From Tritrichomonas musculus (Eukaryota > Parabasalia > Tritrichomonadida > Tritrichomonadidae), in NCBI GenBank assembly GCA_039105265.1, contig JAPFFF010000015.1:1-64000 (forward strand): a stretch of DNA of 64,000 nucleotides, read 5' to 3'. How positions within the stretch are numbered: the stretch's first letter is position 1; every line of letters begins with the position of its first letter. Position numbers and translations under genes: made by a program. Shown here one piece after another: positions 13,824 through 24,295 of this stretch. The notes beneath the pieces are model-generated. The model searched no databases, had not been told where the DNA came from, and saw nothing but the letters and a program-made list of their open reading frames with translations.

Positions 13824-14764
13824 TCTGTATTGTAAGATTAATTTAAATTGATTTAAATATTTGAATGAATTAAATGAGATTCTTTGAAAAAATTGATTTA
13901 TTATTTTTTGTTAATTGAGCAAAATCTTGATTAACAAATTGTAAAATATAAATATAATCTATATATAAATACATTGTTATATATAATTTATTTTTAAACA
14001 ATATAAAAATGTATTTTTAAACAATATAAAAATGTATTTTAATGTTTTTAAAAACATTATTTATAAAAAACATTCAATTTATTTTATAAAAAAAATGATA
14101 TAAATAATTGAAAAAATAAAGTTTTTATCTTAAAGTCAAATGAAAAAAACAGTTTAATAGATTTCTATGGTTAAAATTAAAAAAAATAAATTTAGTTCTG
14201 GTTGCGTTTAGTATTTTTTTTAAGGTGAAGTGAAAATGTAAATTAATAATTTATAGAAAAAGTTAAAAACTAAAGAGAATTTTATGAAATATAAATTTTG
14301 AAAGATAATTATCTTTCAAAAAAAAAAATAATGTTGGAAAAAGCTTTTGATTTTCAATTTGTATGTCTGATATTCTTCATAAAGTGTTGATATTAATAAA
14401 TATTTAAAACATTTAGGCATAATTATATTTTCCTCTTTTCATTCCAAAATATTGGAACTAGAGATATTTTATTATTCACTTTTGCCCAGAAAAAGTCGAA
14501 CTTTTCAAAGGAAAATTGAATTTTGAACATCCCTAATTGGAACAGATTAAATTTTATTAAATTGAAAGAAAAATTTTAAATCTTATTGTTTTTGAATAGT
14601 TTATATTAAATAAACTTTTCAAAAATATTAAAAATTAAAATGTAAATAAAACGGGACGTATGGAATATTTTCCACTAAAAATCAAAAATAATATTTTAAT
14701 ACTAATGGTAAATATTATATATCAAAATCAACGGAAAATATTATTTTAAATAGCGCCCACACCT
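13824..14764. other. AT-rich intergenic region without recognised gene
   Basis: This stretch is very A/T-rich with short homopolymer runs and small direct repeats (a 24-bp motif is repeated near 13996-14040). No open frame with protein character was seen. Confidence 0.7.
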
Positions 14765-15560
14765 TTAAGGACGTGGTAGGACCAAATATAATTTGAATTT
14801 TATGTGTAAATATCTCCTTAAATAATTTGTTATTGTAGTTCTAAAATATATTATTATATTATATATTTGATATTTATTAAAATAAATCAATAATAAATGA
14901 GATCTCCTATGTATATGAAAGAAAAGCATCCAAATTAAAAATGACATTAAAATGAATAGAACATCAGAACGACTTTATTAATCAAAAAATAAATGGTTTT
15001 TATTAAATATATACATGCTTGCTCACTTTTCCTATTGACCAAAATTACATAATTTGAAAAAAAAATTTAATGATCATCAATATTCTGAAAAAATTTTGTT
15101 ATACTTTTTTCTTAAATAGAGTTTAATTTTGGGATATTTGTAAGTTTACTATAATATTATTTATTGCATACATTAAAATTCAATTTTAATGAGGTGATAA
15201 AAAAAAGTGGTTTTAGCCAAATTCATAACTTTCAAATGAATAGAAGTATGCGAATTCACAAATGTAGCACTTGAACTATTAATATATCAAAATTAATCAT
15301 TTGCTGAATATTTCCTATTGAGTATTTTTTTAATTCATTTACTTTTTTATTCAAAAATTTATACTTCAACAGGTCCGATATCATAAAAATTGAATGACAG
15401 CAAATTGTCTTCTGGGATAATTTTTGAAATTATTGGTAAAATAGTATTATATATTTAAATGTTAATGCAATTTAATTGATAAAGTTTTGTGATAATAAAT
15501 ATTAAATGAGATATTTTACATACAGAAATGAGATTATATTTGGTCCTACCACGTCCTTAA
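14765..15560. mobile_element. MITE with 28-bp perfect inverted repeats, TTAA at both tips
   Basis: The left tip 14765-14792 reads TTAAGGACGTGGTAGGACCA and onward; the right tip 15533-15560 is its exact reverse complement over 28 bp. Weaker inverted similarity continues for about 30 bp more. The 796-bp interior is AT-rich and non-coding. The tips begin and end with TTAA, compatible with a TTAA or nested TA target site. It ends 130 bp before a Tc1-type transposase relic, but the relic does not share these tips, so I infer neighbours rather than one element. Confidence 0.85.
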
Positions 15561-15690
15561 ATAAAGCTTAATCAAAACGATAATACACCAAATTGAATGG
15601 GCGATAACCAGAAGGTCAATTTTTGAATTTAGATTTTTTGTTAAAAATTTTTTTGTTCAATTTTTTGGTTATTATATTTTATTCACTTTA

Positions 15691-16720
15691 CAGATGATTG
15701 CTCCAAATCAATGTCCAATGAATAATCATATGATGAAATAACGTTTAGAAATTATATCGTTATTTGCTCAAGGATATAATCATACGCAAATACATCAAAT
15801 TACTGGTCATACAAGATCATTCATAATCAAAATTCATAAAGAACTCAACAACCGAACATTATTTGACAATCACCAAATTATTGGGGGTCCATCAATTCGT
15901 TCTCATGAATTAAACTCAAGAATTGAATCAATGACATTACAAAATCGCAGAATGCCGATCAACTCTATCGTTAATATTATCAATGAATCAAATGAATTTC
16001 CTCATGTTTCTAATGAAACTGTGCACAGAATAAAACATAATTTAGGATTTTACTATCTTCCGCCATATCAAACTTTTCTGATTTCAGAAGCACTACGATT
16101 AAATCGCCTTCAATTTTGCCAACAAAATATTAACACAAAGACTGACTGGACCAAAGTGATTTTTGTGGATGAGTCTTCTTTTTACTTGGATAATTCACAT
16201 CGATGGTGCTGGAGAAGAAGAGGTGAAAAAGATAATGAAAAAGTCTAGCATCAAACTCTTAAATATACACCAAAAGTTATGATCTTCGGAGGAATAAGTT
16301 ACCGATGGAAAATTCAATTTATATGTATTCAAGGAAACGTAAATTCAGATGTCTTCATCGACGATTGCATTGATCAATCAGGAATTACTATAGAAATGAA
16401 CAAACATTACCGAATTAGAAATTGGAAAAAAATTCAAGAAGGAGCGATATGTCATACTTCAGAGCAGACAACAGAATACCTTTAATTTTACTGCGAAACA
16501 TTTCCAAACTGGCCCGCAAATTCTCCGAATTTAAATCCGATTGAGAATTTGTGGGCCATATACAAAAAGAGAGTAGAAGAATTCGAACCGCAGTCGATCG
16601 AAGATTTGATTAAAATAACATTTGAAGTTTGGGAGGATTTATCTCAAAATAAAATTAAAAATTTAATTGATTCAATGCCGCGAAGATTATCTGCTTGTAT
16701 TTCAGCAAATGGAAAGTAGA
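15691..16720 (+). pseudogene. Broken Tc1-type (DD34E-class) transposase
   Basis: One continuous reading frame from ATG 15694 to the stop near 16718 encodes a Tc1/IS630-type transposase interrupted by three in-frame stops (near 15733, 16246 and 16483). An N-terminal helix-turn-helix region (EIISLFAQGYNHTQIHQITG) is followed by the DDE domain: FVDESSFYL carries the first Asp, and PNLNPIENLWAIYKKR carries the last acid. The second acidic site reads IQEGAICH, Glu where Asp is expected; 34 positions separate it from the final Glu, so the spacing is DD34E. No frameshift is needed, so decay is modest. Such enzymes cut and paste DNA at TA sites. Its own terminal repeats were not found. It is inactive as read with the standard code. 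Confidence 0.88.
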
Positions 16721-17218
16721 AATACTAAGGAGTTGCTGATATACAAGCAGCGAATACACCCTTTCAGACCATTTATGAAAGTCAATTGTAAACGATCACA
16801 CTACTGATATTAATCTAACTTTTTAGTCAACTACAAATGACTACTAACTACTACATTCACGCTGATGACTTCTATTGTGATGATGTCGCTGAGTTGGTCA
16901 TGCCAACTGATGTCAAACGAATAGTATCTCACAATCATCATACATTCCATAAACGAATCTACTTCTTCAGTGAAAGTAAACGTCAGATTTATAGATATCT
17001 ACCAATGTTTGATGGAGCTAGTGAACCCTAAAAAGCTTATAAAAGTGGTAATTCATTGAAGTTCAATATATTAACAGATGAAAACAAACATGATTCTATA
17101 TATGTTAGTGATCGATTGATAGATTGTACATCGAATATGACCAAGATCGAATTGAAGTGAATTCGCTGACGATGAAGAGTAAATGAATGTTTTTTTTGTT
17201 TCATATTGATTTGTTCGT

Positions 17219-17336
17219 AAACGATCCAACTATAGTATCGAATGTAAACGATCCAACTATGGCATCGAATGTAAACGATCCGACTATAACATATTCCGTA
17301 AGCGATCCAACTATGGCATCCAACATGAACGATTTG
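17219..17336 (+). repeat. 27-bp minisatellite, about 4.3 copies
   Basis: Degenerate copies of a 27-bp unit containing AACGATCCAACTAT follow one another. Read in one frame they give nonapeptides of the form VNDPTMASN, keeping frame across copies. This suggests that it was once part of a protein repeat, although the present frame is short. Confidence 0.8.
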
Positions 17337-18274
17337 ACTCATAAAAATAGGTACCTCGTAATACCGAGAGACCAAAAAGATGATCGTCGTCGAACAAAAA
17401 TCAATCCGTCTTTGTAAATGCGTCATGCATTCGATATAAGAGATAATCATACTAACCCGTGATCGTACATCCATTCCCTTATAAAGAGAAACAATATGCA
17501 TCTACTACGGTTGGGAAACGTGATTTAACACGTTCATTACAGGGATACATTTGTCGACAAATGTACTCGTATTATCTATAATCCATAAGTAATAGTTTAC
17601 CACATAGGTGTTAATTCGCTATGGGTTCTATCACAAGTATGGATCGAAATAATACCAAAAGTCGGCATATCAGCGAATCGAGCTTGCGCCTACAGCCGAA
17701 GTCCGGAGATGCACTTCATGATCCAACAACTATACCAACACAGCTAGCTAATTCTAGTATCGAAATAAACATCTATGCGTTATTTGTGTAAGTTTAATTC
17801 CATCGAAATGAGTTAGACCAAGAATACAACGCAACCAACTCTCGAAGAGTTATACGCAACAGATGGCTTAGCAGTACTTAAACGAATTATCACCGAGTTA
17901 ACAGCTAAACAAGACTACATTACACTTAACACTCTGTTTCGTCGTAATCCAAATGCTAGCAAGTTCGATACTAGAACACTTAACGAAGATATACCATAAT
18001 TGACCAAACGATTCACCAAACGTAATGGTAAACTCTGTAACATATCACAAACATTACCACGAAAGTGTACCGAACCAGAAGAGAGTGACACATATACATT
18101 TAAGTCCAGATACTACGATCCAAACACCAAATCGTTTAAGTATGTTACTAGAATACGATCCAAATACTAAGTGAACCACTTCATTGGTTAAGAGGTGAAA
18201 TCTAACTCGATATCTAACTAGTTTAGTAACATGACTATTTTTGGTCGATGATGAGTATAAATTGGATGGTTCAG

Positions 18275-18625
18275 CTTATCGAACACGCATTATCGAATAC
18301 ATTATCGAGTACATCACATCGGATACCAAATATGCTGATACATCACATTATCGAATACATCTTGTCGGATACACATTATCGAATACATCGCAACGGATAC
18401 ATCATATGCGGATACATTATCGAGTACATCACATCGGATACATCATCATCTGAAGATGCATCATCGGATACATCATCATATGCGGATACACATTATCGAG
18501 TACACATTATCGAATACATCATACGCGGATGCATCATATTCGAATATATCTTACCGAATACATTATCGAATATATCTTAACGAGTACATCACATCTAATA
18601 CATCTTATGCGGATACATCACATCA
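18275..18625. repeat. Degenerate minisatellite built on ATCGGATACATC / ATCGAATACATT words
   Basis: Some 350 bp consist almost entirely of short related words (TATCGAATACAT, ATCGGATACATC, CATATGCGGATACA) in irregular order. The period drifts around 9-18 bp. It lies exactly between the two ~77-bp direct repeats at 18177 and 18640. Frames through it translate to meaningless I/Y/S-rich strings and are not called as genes. Confidence 0.8.
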
Positions 18626-18839
18626 AAATCGATAAGAATCACTTCATTGGTTAAGAGGTGAAATCTAACTCGATTTCTAACTAGTTTAGCAACATTACTA
18701 TTTTTAGTCGATAACAGTCAATCACTAACAGTCGAACCATTAACAATCGAATTGATAACAATCGATACTTTTTTTATCATAAAAAAGTTTTCGAATTGAA
18801 TAGAAATGATTGAAAAAAAATAGAAAGCATTTTGTCTGA

Positions 18840-18985
18840 AAAGTGCAACTTTTTTGATATACCGTTACCGGTAACGGTATCTCGGTTTTTTATCGATATA
18901 TACCGTTACCGGCGGTTAGAGCCTGTAATATCGATATTTTACCGGAAAAATAGCCGCTACCGGAGAGGATCGATACACAACCCTG
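18840..18985. mobile_element. Possible hAT-type terminal region (single end)
   Basis: Read on the minus strand, the segment starts CAGGGTTGTGTATCGATCC and continues with repeated CCGGTAACGG/CCGTTACCGG words, including the palindrome TACCGTTACCGGTAACGGTA. CAGGG tips followed by clustered GGTAC/ACCGG-like subterminal words are common in hAT-like elements. I did not find a matching opposite end or target duplication, so this may be a solo or truncated end. Confidence 0.35.
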
Positions 18986-19089
18986 ATTTTTATATTAAAG
19001 CATTAATATAAACATCAATTAGATAATGTTTTCTGATAACTAAAGTTTTTTTTTAAATATGAAGAATTTTAATATAACACAAAAGAAAT

Positions 19090-20817
19090 TTACTGATATA
19101 GTTCGGCGAAAGATGTTTTTTCTTCTTGGCCAGACATAGGTTGGAAAAAGTCTGACTTCTTAGACCATGGTTTTATACGATTTCCCGAATAGATGTTGTA
19201 TGGAATAATCAAAGGATTATCATAGTCATCTTCTTCACTAATCTGCTTTCCAACTTGATTTAGTCCATTTGAATTAATTTTGAATCCAATTCCAGGAAAA
19301 TCTGGTATTTGTTGAATATTTGTATTCCCAAACTGTGAACCAGGTCGTTGATATTGAGATTTCGGTACTGATGAAGAGAAATCGTTCATAAATTTCGCCC
19401 CTGTCGAATCTTTTATAATTGTTATAAAACCATCAACTGTTTCAACATCATTTTCCATCTCGCTAAGCTTTGATGCAATATTTCTTATTCTCTGAGTACA
19501 AATTCGTGACATTGAAACAACTGAATCATGAAGTGTTGTTAAGTCACGTTCTAGAGCACTTTTTGTAGATTCAGGATCGAAATGAGATCCTGATGCAAAA
19601 TTGTTAATAAGAGTTTCCTGCATTTGTTTAGACGCTCCTGATCCTTTAACAACTTCAGATATAATGTGGTCAATAGGGCTTGAACCGCCTGATCCATCAT
19701 AAGATAATGTAAGTTCAAGTGAATCAAAACGAGATCGAGCTTCATGTGATTTCGATTGTTGCTGTGGTGTTGAATGAGATTGTTGTGGGGTGGAAACTGA
19801 TTGAGGTTGTTGTAGTGGTGGAATTGATGATTGCGGTGCTGGTGTTGGTTGTGTCTGCTGTGGTGGTGGAATTGTTTGTTGTTGTTGCGGTGGTGGAATT
19901 GTTTGTTGTTGTTGTGGCGGAATTGATGGCTGTAGTGGTGACGGAGCTGGTTGTTGCGGTGGTGGAATTGTTTGTTGTTGTTGTGGCGGAATTGACGGCT
20001 GTAGTGGTGACGGAGCTGGTTGTTGTTGCGGTGGTGGAATTGTTTGTTGTTGTTGTGGTGGAATTGTTTGTTGTTGTTGTGGTGGAATTGTTTGTTGCTG
20101 TGGTGGTGGAATTGATGGCTGCAGTGGCGATGGAGCTGGTTGCTGAGGTCTTTGTTGTTGCTGTTGAAGTTGGAGACTAGAGCGATTAGCTGGCTGACCT
20201 GGTTGGCTCATGCCAGGTCGTATAGATGCCTGTGAAGGTCTCGGTTGTGGTACTTGTGTTGGTTGCATTCCTGGAGGACGAATTGTTCCCTGTGAAGGTC
20301 TAGGCTGTGGTTGACCTGGAGGTCCAATCCTAATTTGTTGAGGTGGCTGGTTAGGACCTACCTGACCTGGATAGTTAGGTCTGCCATATTGGCCTTGCTG
20401 CCCTGGTTGCCCAGGTGGTCCATTATATCCAGGCCGGCCTTGTGGGCCTTGTGGGCCAGGTTGGCCTGGCTGTGCTGGGCGTTGTTGCATCATTGATCTC
20501 ATATAATTTTGAAAATTATTACAAAACTGAATTTCTTGAGGTGTAAGTTGTTGCCCTGATTGTTGTTTTTTGCATAATGCATCAAATTGAGCTTTATTTT
20601 GCATCATTTGTTGTTGGCGTTGTTGCATCATTTGTTGTTGTTGGGGATTCATTTGCTGTTGAGGATTCATTTGCTGTTGAGGATTTATTGGCTGTTGAGG
20701 ATTCATTGGTTGCTGATAATTTGGTCGCGGTCCTTGCCCTGGTTGTTGGGGAGGCACTGACATTAAATTTTGGAACAATTGAGTAGTTTCAATGGAATCT
20801 TTCAACTTTTTGAACAT
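19090..20817 (-). CDS. P/Q-rich protein with conserved-looking C-terminal region, function unknown
   Basis: The 575-residue product starts at the first ATG (20815-20817). Residues 1-20 are a short amphipathic lead (MFKKLKDSIETTQLFQNLMS). Residues 22-360 are dominated by Pro and Gln: PQQ repeats, a collagen-like Gly-Pro-Gln stretch near 121-143, and many IPPQQQQT blocks near 235-330. A more ordinary insert (AQFDALCKKQQSGQQLTPQE, about 77-96) interrupts it. From about 362 to the end there is a mixed, probably helical region (SLELTLSYDGSGGSS, then a Leu/Ile/Arg-rich helix around 410-470) with an aromatic tail. There is no signal peptide or membrane segment. P/Q-rich proteins of this kind often scaffold transcription, RNA or trafficking complexes, but I recognise no family and assign no function. 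Confidence 0.8.
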   Translation of the reverse strand: MFKKLKDSIETTQLFQNLMSVPPQQPGQGPRPNYQQPMNPQQPINPQQQMNPQQQMNPQQQQMMQQRQQQMMQNKAQFDALCKKQQSGQQLTPQEIQFCNNFQNYMRSMMQQRPAQPGQPGPQGPQGRPGYNGPPGQPGQQGQYGRPNYPGQVGPNQPPQQIRIGPPGQPQPRPSQGTIRPPGMQPTQVPQPRPSQASIRPGMSQPGQPANRSSLQLQQQQQRPQQPAPSPLQPSIPPPQQQTIPPQQQQTIPPQQQQTIPPPQQQPAPSPLQPSIPPQQQQTIPPPQQPAPSPLQPSIPPQQQQTIPPPQQQQTIPPPQQTQPTPAPQSSIPPLQQPQSVSTPQQSHSTPQQQSKSHEARSRFDSLELTLSYDGSGGSSPIDHIISEVVKGSGASKQMQETLINNFASGSHFDPESTKSALERDLTTLHDSVVSMSRICTQRIRNIASKLSEMENDVETVDGFITIIKDSTGAKFMNDFSSSVPKSQYQRPGSQFGNTNIQQIPDFPGIGFKINSNGLNQVGKQISEEDDYDNPLIIPYNIYSGNRIKPWSKKSDFFQPMSGQEEKTSFAELYQ

Positions 20818-21729
20818 ATTTGAGAAATTAAGAAAGAATTGAATGTATTCGATAAAAAGAGTAAATTCATTATATCTTTGTATTTTTTTGAGATTTTATT
20901 TAGATTTTTCATTGTTATTTTTCTGCAATTATCGTAATAATTATATCTTAATATTTATTATGTTTTATTTTCAATATCGATGATTTTTTTAATTGTTTAA
21001 ATAAAAATCCTAAAAACAATAAACTTATCAAATTTGAATTTCTGTTGTTTTTTTTTTACTTTCACAATTTGATTTGTGATATATCTTTATAAATTTGATT
21101 AAAATATGAATAAATAAATAAATGAATGAATAATAGAATAAAAATAAATATGCATTTCCTGTTTTCAGCATGATTTTTCTTTTTTAAGAATGGAATTTTG
21201 TTTATAGATGCAATTGAACAAGATTAAATTAATATATCTTTTCTTAAAATAATTTATTATAAAATACTTCCATTTGATTTAATTAAGATATGCATACAAA
21301 TCAAGTTGAATTCTTAAATGAGAATGTGAAATGTCAATAACTTTTTTTAAAATACTTCCATTGTCCGATATATTAGCATTTACTTAGTATGAAATATATA
21401 TTTATACCAAATAAATTTATATATGCTAATAAAGATATGCTTATATATTTATTTATGCATATATATATGTTTATTAATTCTATATATATAAATATATTAA
21501 AATAAATATAAATAAAAAATAAATTTGATTAATTTTGTGTAAATTAATCTTTTCATGGAGAAATATTACATTTACTATTCATTTTAATTGAATTAAAATT
21601 TCAATCGAAGGATGATCAAAATAATTCAATTTCAACAAAATAACACAAATGTTGATGAAATAAAATTTTGAAAAAGTTTTGATTTTTCTGTATATGTAAA
21701 ATCCCTTCATTTTTTTCTTCTTTTACATC
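20818..21729. other. Divergent promoter region between the P/Q-rich and GH3 genes
   Basis: About 900 bp of AT-rich DNA separate two genes transcribed away from each other, so it should hold both promoters. Apart from TA-rich simple sequence near 21370-21500 and the initiator-like site listed separately, nothing specific is visible. Confidence 0.6.
21706..21717 (+). promoter_or_regulatory. Initiator-like element (TTCATTTTTTTC)
   Basis: The sequence around TCA+TTTTTTTC lies about 20 bp before the GH3 start codon. Trichomonad genes typically start transcription at a TCA-centred initiator a few to about 20 bases upstream of the ATG. In DNA this T-rich the match may be chance. Confidence 0.3.
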
Positions 21730-23922
21730 ATGTTAGATATAAATAATCTTATAGATGAAATGACTTTAATAGAAAAAGTTGTTTTATGTTTTGGAGGTTC
21801 ATACTGGCGAACATCTTCAATTCCAAGACTCAAAATACCATCAATAACGATGATTGATGGTCCCAATGGTATAAATAAACAAGAATTTGCAATGGATAAG
21901 CAATGCCAAATTATTGGATCAACCAAAACGATTTGTTTTCCGTCATCTTGCTGTACTTGCTGCTCATTTGATAAGGATCTTTTGTATAAGCTAGGAGAAT
22001 CATTTGGAGATGAAATGATCAAAGAAGGAATCTCAATTCTTTTAGGTCCAGGTGTAAATATTAAACGATCTCCACTTGGGGGAAGGAATTTTGAATATTT
22101 TTCAGAAGATCCTTTTTTAACAACAAAAATGGCTGGTCAATTAATAAAAGGAATTCAATCTAAAGGAGTTGGTGCATGTATCAAGCATTTTGCGGCCAAC
22201 AATCAAGAAACTCAAAGATTTACTGTTTCTGCTCAAATTGATGAAAGAACGCTTCACGAAATTTATTTGGCAGCTTTTGAAGGAGCAATCAAAGACTCAA
22301 AGCCATGGGCAGTTATGTCGTCATACAATCAAATAAATGGTCTCTTTTCATCTGACAATTATGAACTACTAACGCATGTTTTAAGAGATGAATGGAAGTG
22401 GAATATTAATGACAACGATTCTCCTGATGATCCAATTTCTGAAGGAATTGTCATGAGTGATTGGGGTGGTACCCATGACAGAGTCCAAGGTTTTAAAGCT
22501 GGTCTAGATCTCGAAATGCCTGGTACGAAAAACAGTCGAATTGATCAAGTCATCGAAGCAGTTAAGCAAAAAAAATTAGACGTTAATTTTATAAATAAAA
22601 GTGTCAAACGTGTTTTAAATGTTGTTTTTAAAGCACAAGAAATCATTGAAAAATCGGAATTAGACCAATCAATTCAGTTTGGTAAAGGAATGGAGAACAT
22701 TGAAGGTTTCTTAGATATTCAACATGAAATAGCAAGGGAAGTGGCTGAAAATTCTATCGTCCTACTCAAAAATGATGACTCGATTCTACCTCTTCCACGT
22801 TCATCAAACTCATCAAAGAAGATACAAATATTGTTTGTTGGTAAATATGCAAAGAACCCGCATTTTCAAGGAGGTGGATGTGCCAATGTCGATCCATATA
22901 AAATTGATGATTGTTACAACTCATCAATAGAAATCATTAAATCAACACAAAGCATAACCAAAACCAAAACCAAAACTAAAAATAGCTCTGGTGTTTCAAT
23001 TTCTTTTATGGAAGGATTTAATACAAAGGACGGCCAAACATCCCCTCAATTATCCAAATTGGCAATTCAAGCGTCCCAAAAGTCAGACATTGTTGTCGTT
23101 TTTGCTGGAACCCCAGAACAGCAAGAAGTCGAGAACAAAGACCAAACTCACATTAAATTGCCAAAAGATGAAGACAGCTTGATTTCAGAAATCGCAAAAG
23201 TGAACAAAAACGTTGTCGTTGTCTTGCAGAATGGATCGCCGGTTGAGATGCCGTGGGTCAGCAATGTCAAAGCCATTCTAGAGACCTATTTTTGTGGCGA
23301 AGCTGGAGGAAAGGCGACTGCGAACGTTCTTTTTGGCTTAGTTAATCCGTCCGGCCACTTGAGTGAGTCATTTCCATTTCGATTGAAGGACACTCCTTGT
23401 TACAAAAACTTCCCAGGAAGCAAGAACAACATCGCTAAATATAAAGAAGGCATCTTTGTTGGATACAGGCATTATGATAGATGCAATATTAACGTCTTGT
23501 TTCCTTTTGGTCACGGACTAAGTTACACAGAATTCAAATACAAAAAAATTCGACTTTTTGACTGTCTAAAAAACGATCAGATTTCCCTCAATAATGATGA
23601 TAGTAGGATTTTGACAGTCTTGGTCGATGTGGAAAATGTTGGTCCAGTTTCTGGAAAAACAGTGGCACAGCTTTACGTGTCCGATAAAACTTTTTCTGTA
23701 GAAAGACCTGTCAAGGAATTGAAGGGCTTTGAAAAAGTGAGTTTGAATCCAGGCGAGGTGAAAACAGTCGAGTTTCATTTGAATTGGCGTTCTTTCGCTT
23801 ATTGGAATACTGATATTCACAGTTGGCATGTATCCTCTGGTGATTTTCAAATTATTATTGGGCAGTCGTCAAGAGATAAAGATAGTCTCATTTTAGACCT
23901 GAAAATCAAATATTTATTGTAG
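21730..23922 (+). CDS. Glycoside hydrolase family 3 beta-glucosidase
   Basis: This 730-residue enzyme fits GH3, which removes terminal beta-linked glucose or related sugars from oligosaccharides and glycosides. The N-terminal barrel (about 1-300) has IDGPNGI (42-48), RNFEYFSEDP (119-128), the KHFAANNQE substrate loop (152-160) and VMSDWGG (241-247), which holds the expected nucleophile D244. The alpha/beta sandwich (about 340-560) includes GEAGGKAT and NPSGHLSESFPF, and a fibronectin-III-like end (about 615-705) follows GHGLSYTEF. Length suits a GH3 without a PA14 insert. No signal peptide is apparent, so it is predicted to act in the cytosol or leave by an unusual route. The ATG at 21730 begins directly with the family's usual first helix (LIDEMTLIEKV). 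The linkage it prefers cannot be told from sequence. Confidence 0.93.
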   Translation: MLDINNLIDEMTLIEKVVLCFGGSYWRTSSIPRLKIPSITMIDGPNGINKQEFAMDKQCQIIGSTKTICFPSSCCTCCSFDKDLLYKLGESFGDEMIKEGISILLGPGVNIKRSPLGGRNFEYFSEDPFLTTKMAGQLIKGIQSKGVGACIKHFAANNQETQRFTVSAQIDERTLHEIYLAAFEGAIKDSKPWAVMSSYNQINGLFSSDNYELLTHVLRDEWKWNINDNDSPDDPISEGIVMSDWGGTHDRVQGFKAGLDLEMPGTKNSRIDQVIEAVKQKKLDVNFINKSVKRVLNVVFKAQEIIEKSELDQSIQFGKGMENIEGFLDIQHEIAREVAENSIVLLKNDDSILPLPRSSNSSKKIQILFVGKYAKNPHFQGGGCANVDPYKIDDCYNSSIEIIKSTQSITKTKTKTKNSSGVSISFMEGFNTKDGQTSPQLSKLAIQASQKSDIVVVFAGTPEQQEVENKDQTHIKLPKDEDSLISEIAKVNKNVVVVLQNGSPVEMPWVSNVKAILETYFCGEAGGKATANVLFGLVNPSGHLSESFPFRLKDTPCYKNFPGSKNNIAKYKEGIFVGYRHYDRCNINVLFPFGHGLSYTEFKYKKIRLFDCLKNDQISLNNDDSRILTVLVDVENVGPVSGKTVAQLYVSDKTFSVERPVKELKGFEKVSLNPGEVKTVEFHLNWRSFAYWNTDIHSWHVSSGDFQIIIGQSSRDKDSLILDLKIKYLL

Positions 23923-24295
23923 GTTTCATAGTGAAGATTTTGTTCTTTTTGTTTTGTTTTTGTTTTTAAGATAATTTTATAAATATATTATTTGATCCAA
24001 AGTGCTTTTAAATTGTTTTGAAATAAATATGATTTTTAAAAGATAAATTAATGTTTTTTCCTGTGTTTCCAAGTATTTTTTTCTTATACTAAATATTGAT
24101 CTAATTTTAATAGAAGTGTTCAGGGAAATTTTTTTTGTTTATATATTTATATGACAATGTAATTGCCTTTATCTTTATTTTCTAATATCAAATAATAATT
24201 TCAAAACGATTTATAGCTTATTTAATGTTTGACCATTTATAAAATTTTGACTGTAAAATTAACCAAGTTTGTTTGAATGTATTTTATTTATTAAA
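23923..24295. other. Intergenic region between GH3 and J-protein genes
   Basis: It is AT-rich, carries the 3' end of one gene and the promoter of the next, and shows no further recognisable feature. Confidence 0.6.

Larger units (their letters stand above)
16721..18760. other. Compositionally distinct block with coding-like relics, origin unknown
   Basis: Between the Tc1 relic and the hAT-like end the base composition changes: fewer A/T runs and many CGA, ACC and TCG triplets unlike neighbouring genes. Several short coding-like tracts occur, including a 64-residue frame at 16837-17031 (contains ADDFYCDDVAELV) and a Thr/Lys/Arg-rich tract around 17820-18170 (contains LEELYATDGLAVLKRIITEL). 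I recognise no family. The block looks like the broken remains of an element or transferred segment rather than a living host gene. Two ~77-bp direct copies at 18177-18253 and 18640-18716 bracket a minisatellite. Confidence 0.5.

Noticed and set aside
19719-20786. Val-rich plus-strand frames opposite the P/Q-rich gene
   Set aside because: They are mirror frames of CAA/CCA repeat codons and have no independent protein character.
24269-24295. Start of the J protein nine codons upstream
   Set aside because: It would need a TTG start, whereas ATG at 24296 begins directly with the first J-like module.
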